Position numbers and translations under genes: made by a program. The notes beneath the pieces were generated by a model that saw nothing but the letters and a program-made list of their open reading frames with translations, did no database searches and was not told the origin of the DNA. Positions 23,690-25,034 of a stretch of DNA of 25,034 nt are shown one piece after another (within the stretch, counting starts at the first letter, position 1; each line of letters begins with the position of its first letter). Location of the stretch: contig JBOFFC010000087.1 in NCBI GenBank assembly GCA_051648405.1, positions 1 through 25,034 on the forward strand, written 5' to 3'. Origin of the DNA: JBOFFC01 sp051648405 (GTDB lineage: Bacteria; Planctomycetota; Planctomycetia; Pirellulales; Lacipirellulaceae).

Positions 23690-24826
23690 CTACTCGGTCG
23701 GCGCGGATGCCGCCGCACGCGCGGCGAGCTGGAATGGGTGCTCGAGCGGCTCGGCCGCGAGCGTAGCGAGCCAGCCGTCGATCGTCGCCGCGTCCCCGTG
23801 CCTGTCGTGCAGCACGACGCGGTGGCGCAGGACGATCGAAGCCCCTTTCGCGAGTTTTGCGACGCCCTGGGGGGCGTCGTCGCTCTCGGGGAACTCCGCT
23901 TGGCCGAACGGGTTGGCGCCGAACAGCCCGTACGAGCGAACGTGCCACTTGCACGGCGCGCGGAACGCGCCCGGGTGCGTGAGGATCGCGATCCCTCCGA
24001 CCGGCGCGTCGGCGCCCCCGGCCGGGGGCGTGAGTGGGCCCGAGTAATCGACCCACGGCGCACCCCTGCCCCAGGTGGCGTCCCCCTCGCGGCCGAGGCT
24101 GTCGATGATCTTGCCCCCCAGCTTCGCATCGACCTTCATCGACTCGGCGACGCGGACGGCGAACGTCCCCTCCTTGGTGTCGGCGAACTCGGCCGCCTCG
24201 TCGATCGCGGTCAGACGAATCGCGAAGTCAATCGACCGCGCCGGCGGATTCGACGCAGACGCCGAGCGATCGACGCCGAACACCAGCGCGCGTTCGTCGG
24301 CGAGGACGCGGCGCTCGCCCGCCATCCAGTCGTTGCGAGCGGCGACAACGGCGTTCCCCGCGACGACGACCAGCGCCGTGAAGCCGCGGTGGATGATCCG
24401 GTTTGCGGCGTTGCCGCCGTCCTCGGGGGCGTGCCAGAAATCGGCGCCATTGACCCCCCCGTGGGCGAACCACAGCGAGACGTGGTGCGGGTGATCGACG
24501 GCCTCCCCGGGTTCGCGGGGGCCGACGGGCCAACTTCGCGTCATCGGCAGCCCCCCGGGGCCGACGATCGGCCACACCGCGGGCTGGCGTCCGTCGTTCC
24601 TGCGGTACTCGGCGAAGGGCTGGCCGCCGACCGTGATGCGGACCCCTTCGGCCGTAGGCGCGATCGCTAACTCGGTGGCGTTGAGCCGCGTAGTTGCCGC
24701 GAACCGCGGGGGGGCCGCGCAGCACGCGGGGGGCGCTTCGGCAGTGGGCGTGCCCGAGTCGGCGACCTGCGCGACGCAGCGAGTCGCCAGCAGAAAAGCA
24801 GCGACGGCGAGCGCGGAGGGCTGCAT
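23690..24826 (-). CDS. DUF6807 (PmoA-like) secreted protein
   Basis: A 378-residue exported protein resembling the DUF6807 family, often labelled PmoA-like in planctomycete annotation. The label does not imply a methane monooxygenase. ATG 24826 opens a signal peptide (SALAVAAFLLATRCVAQ, about 4-20); the in-frame GTG at 24862 is rejected because it would bury it. The family hallmark is the His-rich DHPHHVSLWFAHGGVNGADFWH-like segment in the first half of the protein (described, not fully quoted), followed by beta-rich sequence with WVDYSGPLTP and GIAILTHPGAFRAPCKWHVR. The fold is probably a beta-sandwich acting on sugars or binding them. A Gfo/Idh/MocA oxidoreductase follows at 59 bases on the same strand, suggesting a shared sugar-related role. 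Confidence 0.85.
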   Translation of the reverse strand: MQPSALAVAAFLLATRCVAQVADSGTPTAEAPPACCAAPPRFAATTRLNATELAIAPTAEGVRITVGGQPFAEYRRNDGRQPAVWPIVGPGGLPMTRSWPVGPREPGEAVDHPHHVSLWFAHGGVNGADFWHAPEDGGNAANRIIHRGFTALVVVAGNAVVAARNDWMAGERRVLADERALVFGVDRSASASNPPARSIDFAIRLTAIDEAAEFADTKEGTFAVRVAESMKVDAKLGGKIIDSLGREGDATWGRGAPWVDYSGPLTPPAGGADAPVGGIAILTHPGAFRAPCKWHVRSYGLFGANPFGQAEFPESDDAPQGVAKLAKGASIVLRHRVVLHDRHGDAATIDGWLATLAAEPLEHPFQLAARAAASAPTE

Positions 24827-25034
24827 TCGGGACGACTGTGGGAGACGAGCGAGGACGCACACCCGTGGAACGGCGGCGAGGCGTCAGTATACCGCCGCCG
24901 GATCGCCATGTGTTACCGACCCGGGCCGAGATCTCGTTGGGCGAACCCGCAGGGTACGCGCCGTGGCGAGCCGGCGGCGCCAGCCGTCGGAGTGATTGGG
25001 ATGGGTACCCAGTAGAGCGCCGGCAATTGGGGTA

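Noticed and set aside
22053..24047. Plus-strand open frame of 664 codons over the oxidoreductase
   Set aside because: It is antisense to a gene with a clear Tat signal and Rossmann motif, and its own translation is low-complexity.

Overview
The window reads as high-GC chromosomal DNA of a planctomycete, most likely a Pirellulales/Lacipirellulaceae-type organism. This is inferred from content: two secreted proteins that combine dockerin-like repeats with a C-terminal PEP-CTERM anchor, a Tat-exported Gfo/Idh/MocA oxidoreductase beside a DUF6807 (PmoA-like) protein, a diphosphate-type phosphofructokinase, and a very long multi-module secretin. Long antisense ORFs are plentiful, as expected from GC-rich third codon positions, and were ignored. 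I see no rRNA, tRNA, CRISPR array or transposase gene.

Layout. 1-3502 (minus): the first 14 codons of an unidentified gene at the window edge, preceded by a 1140-residue secretin. 3676-5351 (minus): threonine synthase followed by a small conserved-looking 76-residue protein. 5706-6846 (plus): a DksA/TraR-type zinc-finger protein and lipoprotein signal peptidase LspA. 6850-11697 (minus): a tightly overlapping three-gene operon encoding a MotA/TolQ/ExbB-type channel with a long coiled-coil tail and two MotB/ExbD-like single-span partners. 12255-13604 (plus): a trypsin-like PEP-CTERM protease behind a leader region that holds a clear intrinsic terminator. 13742-16934 (plus): an M24 aminopeptidase, then accB and accC. 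17098-19180 (plus): PPi-type phosphofructokinase and inorganic pyrophosphatase. 19156-20625 (minus): a di-heme cytochrome c peroxidase with dockerin repeats and PEP-CTERM. 20626-22181: a visibly more A/T-rich patch with one orphan secreted protein, with imperfect 44-bp direct repeats near its two ends. 22182-24826 (minus): DUF6807 protein and Gfo/Idh/MocA oxidoreductase, probably one sugar-related unit.

How the genes fit together. Most are housekeeping: threonine synthesis, lipoprotein maturation, the first step of fatty-acid synthesis (AccBC), and PPi-linked glycolysis with PPi removal. The envelope theme is strong (secretin, LspA, proton-channel operon, PEP-CTERM proteins). The best candidate for a poorly described system is the proton-channel operon at 6850-11697. 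It has one predicted channel protein and two different B-type subunits. Only one B subunit keeps the membrane aspartate expected to carry protons, and the two share a related extracytoplasmic fold that appears twice in the larger one.

Start sites were chosen from Shine-Dalgarno-like sequences and signal peptides where visible. Family names come from motif recognition by eye; no database search was run.
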